Source: Chitinophagales bacterium
Lineage (GTDB): Bacteria > Bacteroidota > Bacteroidia > Chitinophagales > UBA8649
DNA length: 6,488 nucleotides
Direction of reading: 5' to 3'
NCBI GenBank assembly: GCA_016777395.1
Contig: JADHRO010000127.1
Location: forward strand, 1 to 6,488
Below are positions 5,786 through 6,488 of this stretch, piece by piece (within the stretch, counting starts at the first letter, position 1; every line of letters begins with the position of its first letter). The position numbers were made by a program, and so were the translations under genes. The notes beneath the pieces are model-generated. The model was not told the DNA's origin. It saw only the letters and a list, made by a program, of their open reading frames with translations, and made no database searches.

Positions 5786-6488
5786 AAAACACTTTCATTG
5801 CATCACCAACACCAAAAAATGTTAGCGTTCCGTTTACCAATTTTTTTATACCTTTCCAATACCAAATAGTCTCCATTTTACTTCTAAGCTTTTCGTCTTC
5901 CGTGTCTGCCGAAATATAAGATTGCTTTTCAATTGTTTTTTGTGAGATTTTATGTCTTGTAATACTAAACCCTGTTGTTTCAACTTTTGCTTTCTTAAAA
6001 CCAAAGTTTAACAATAACCTGTTAAGTGTTTTTGGTGTATAATAGCAAAGATGTTCAGGGTAACTAACTACAATCCAGTCAGGTCCACTTAGTTGTCTTG
6101 ATAAGGAATTGAAATTTGGAGTTGTCAAATAAAGTGCGCCTCCTTTCCTAAGCAATTTATTAAAATTAGCCATTTCCTCTTGTGGATTATTAATATGTTC
6201 AAGTACTTCAAAAGAAGTAATCACATCGAAGTGCGCTTCAGGGTACAAGCTCGGGTCTAGTTTACCCTGCATCATTTTAATACCTTTCTTTTTACAAATT
6301 TTAATGGCTTCATCAGTATATTCTGTGCCATAAACACTCCACCCTCGCTCAATTGCCACTTCTGCAAAATAACCAATTCCACAGCCTACGTCTATTAAAT
6401 TTCCGGTCGTTCGAAATGGCTCAAATGAATCAAGTATTTCATGATATCTTTTTATTGTAATAGGGCTCAAATAATCATTTCTGCCATA
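5772..6488 (-). CDS. Class I SAM-dependent methyltransferase, 5' end beyond window
   Basis: Partial gene. The frame is open to the right edge: the last six codons (6471-6488) read YGRNDY and continue directly into LSPITIKRYHEIL. The TTG at 6468-6470 is therefore probably an internal leucine codon, not the start. Residues below are numbered from that TTG. The SAM-binding motif I is IDVGCGIGYF (26-35), followed by YGTEYTDEA with an acidic ribose-binding residue, and by FDVITSFEVLEHINNP, the motif II region of UbiG-like and Methyltransf_23 proteins. LTTPNFNSLSRQ and SYPEHLCYYTPKTL follow, then a C-terminal extension whose end is partly hydrophobic and could contact the membrane. It probably methylates a sugar or another part of the glycan or its lipid carrier; the substrate is not visible. 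It precedes the GT4 gene with a 14-bp overlap and is the most upstream visible member of this operon. Confidence 0.88.
   Translation of the reverse strand, partial: YGRNDYLSPITIKRYHEILDSFEPFRTTGNLIDVGCGIGYFAEVAIERGWSVYGTEYTDEAIKICKKKGIKMMQGKLDPSLYPEAHFDVITSFEVLEHINNPQEEMANFNKLLRKGGALYLTTPNFNSLSRQLSGPDWIVVSYPEHLCYYTPKTLNRLLLNFGFKKAKVETTGFSITRHKISQKTIEKQSYISADTEDEKLRSKMETIWYWKGIKKLVNGTLTFFGVGDAMKVFYVKQ

Noticed and set aside
1..6488. Mobile element, CRISPR array, tRNA or rRNA
   Set aside because: No terminal inverted repeats, transposase motifs, regularly spaced repeats or RNA-like folds were found; nearly all the sequence is coding.

Overview
The window is a piece of a surface-polysaccharide biosynthesis locus, most likely from a member of the Bacteroidota. 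The DNA is AT-rich. The visible starts lack a Shine-Dalgarno sequence and sit behind A/T-rich leaders (for example ATTACTTATG and TAAACTTATG). The protein set (GT4 glycosyltransferases, a methyltransferase, an AsnB-type amidotransferase and a polytopic membrane protein) is typical of O-antigen, capsule or exopolysaccharide clusters of that phylum. The phylum call is inference; no rRNA or marker gene is present.

Layout, in transcription order. On the minus strand from the right edge: a 5'-truncated SAM methyltransferase (5772-6488), a GT4-like glycosyltransferase (4682-5785) and a membrane-anchored transglutaminase-like protein (4000-4695). These three overlap head to tail by 14 bp at both junctions and form one probable operon. 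A single plus-strand gene (2694-4025) encodes a multi-pass membrane protein of GT-C or polymerase type; its 3' end overlaps the transglutaminase-like gene by 26 bp. Divergent from it across a 63-bp gap, the minus strand carries an AsnB-family glutamine amidotransferase (729-2630), which joins with a 1-bp TAATG overlap to a second GT4 glycosyltransferase (1-729) whose C-terminus lies beyond the left edge. There is no gene-free stretch over 100 bp and no RNA gene, CRISPR array, insertion sequence or clear intrinsic terminator.

How the genes may work together (inference): the two GT4 enzymes build a lipid-linked oligosaccharide at the cytoplasmic face, and the methyltransferase and AsnB-type enzyme may modify it or its precursors (methylation, and amidation of a carboxylate). 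The membrane protein probably acts on the lipid-linked glycan in the membrane as a polymerase or lipid-dependent glycosyltransferase. The least expected member is the transglutaminase-like protein, which keeps a Cys-His-Asp triad, is predicted to face the periplasm and is translationally coupled to a glycosyltransferase. Together with the amidotransferase it raises the possibility of amide-bond chemistry on the glycan, which remains a hypothesis.
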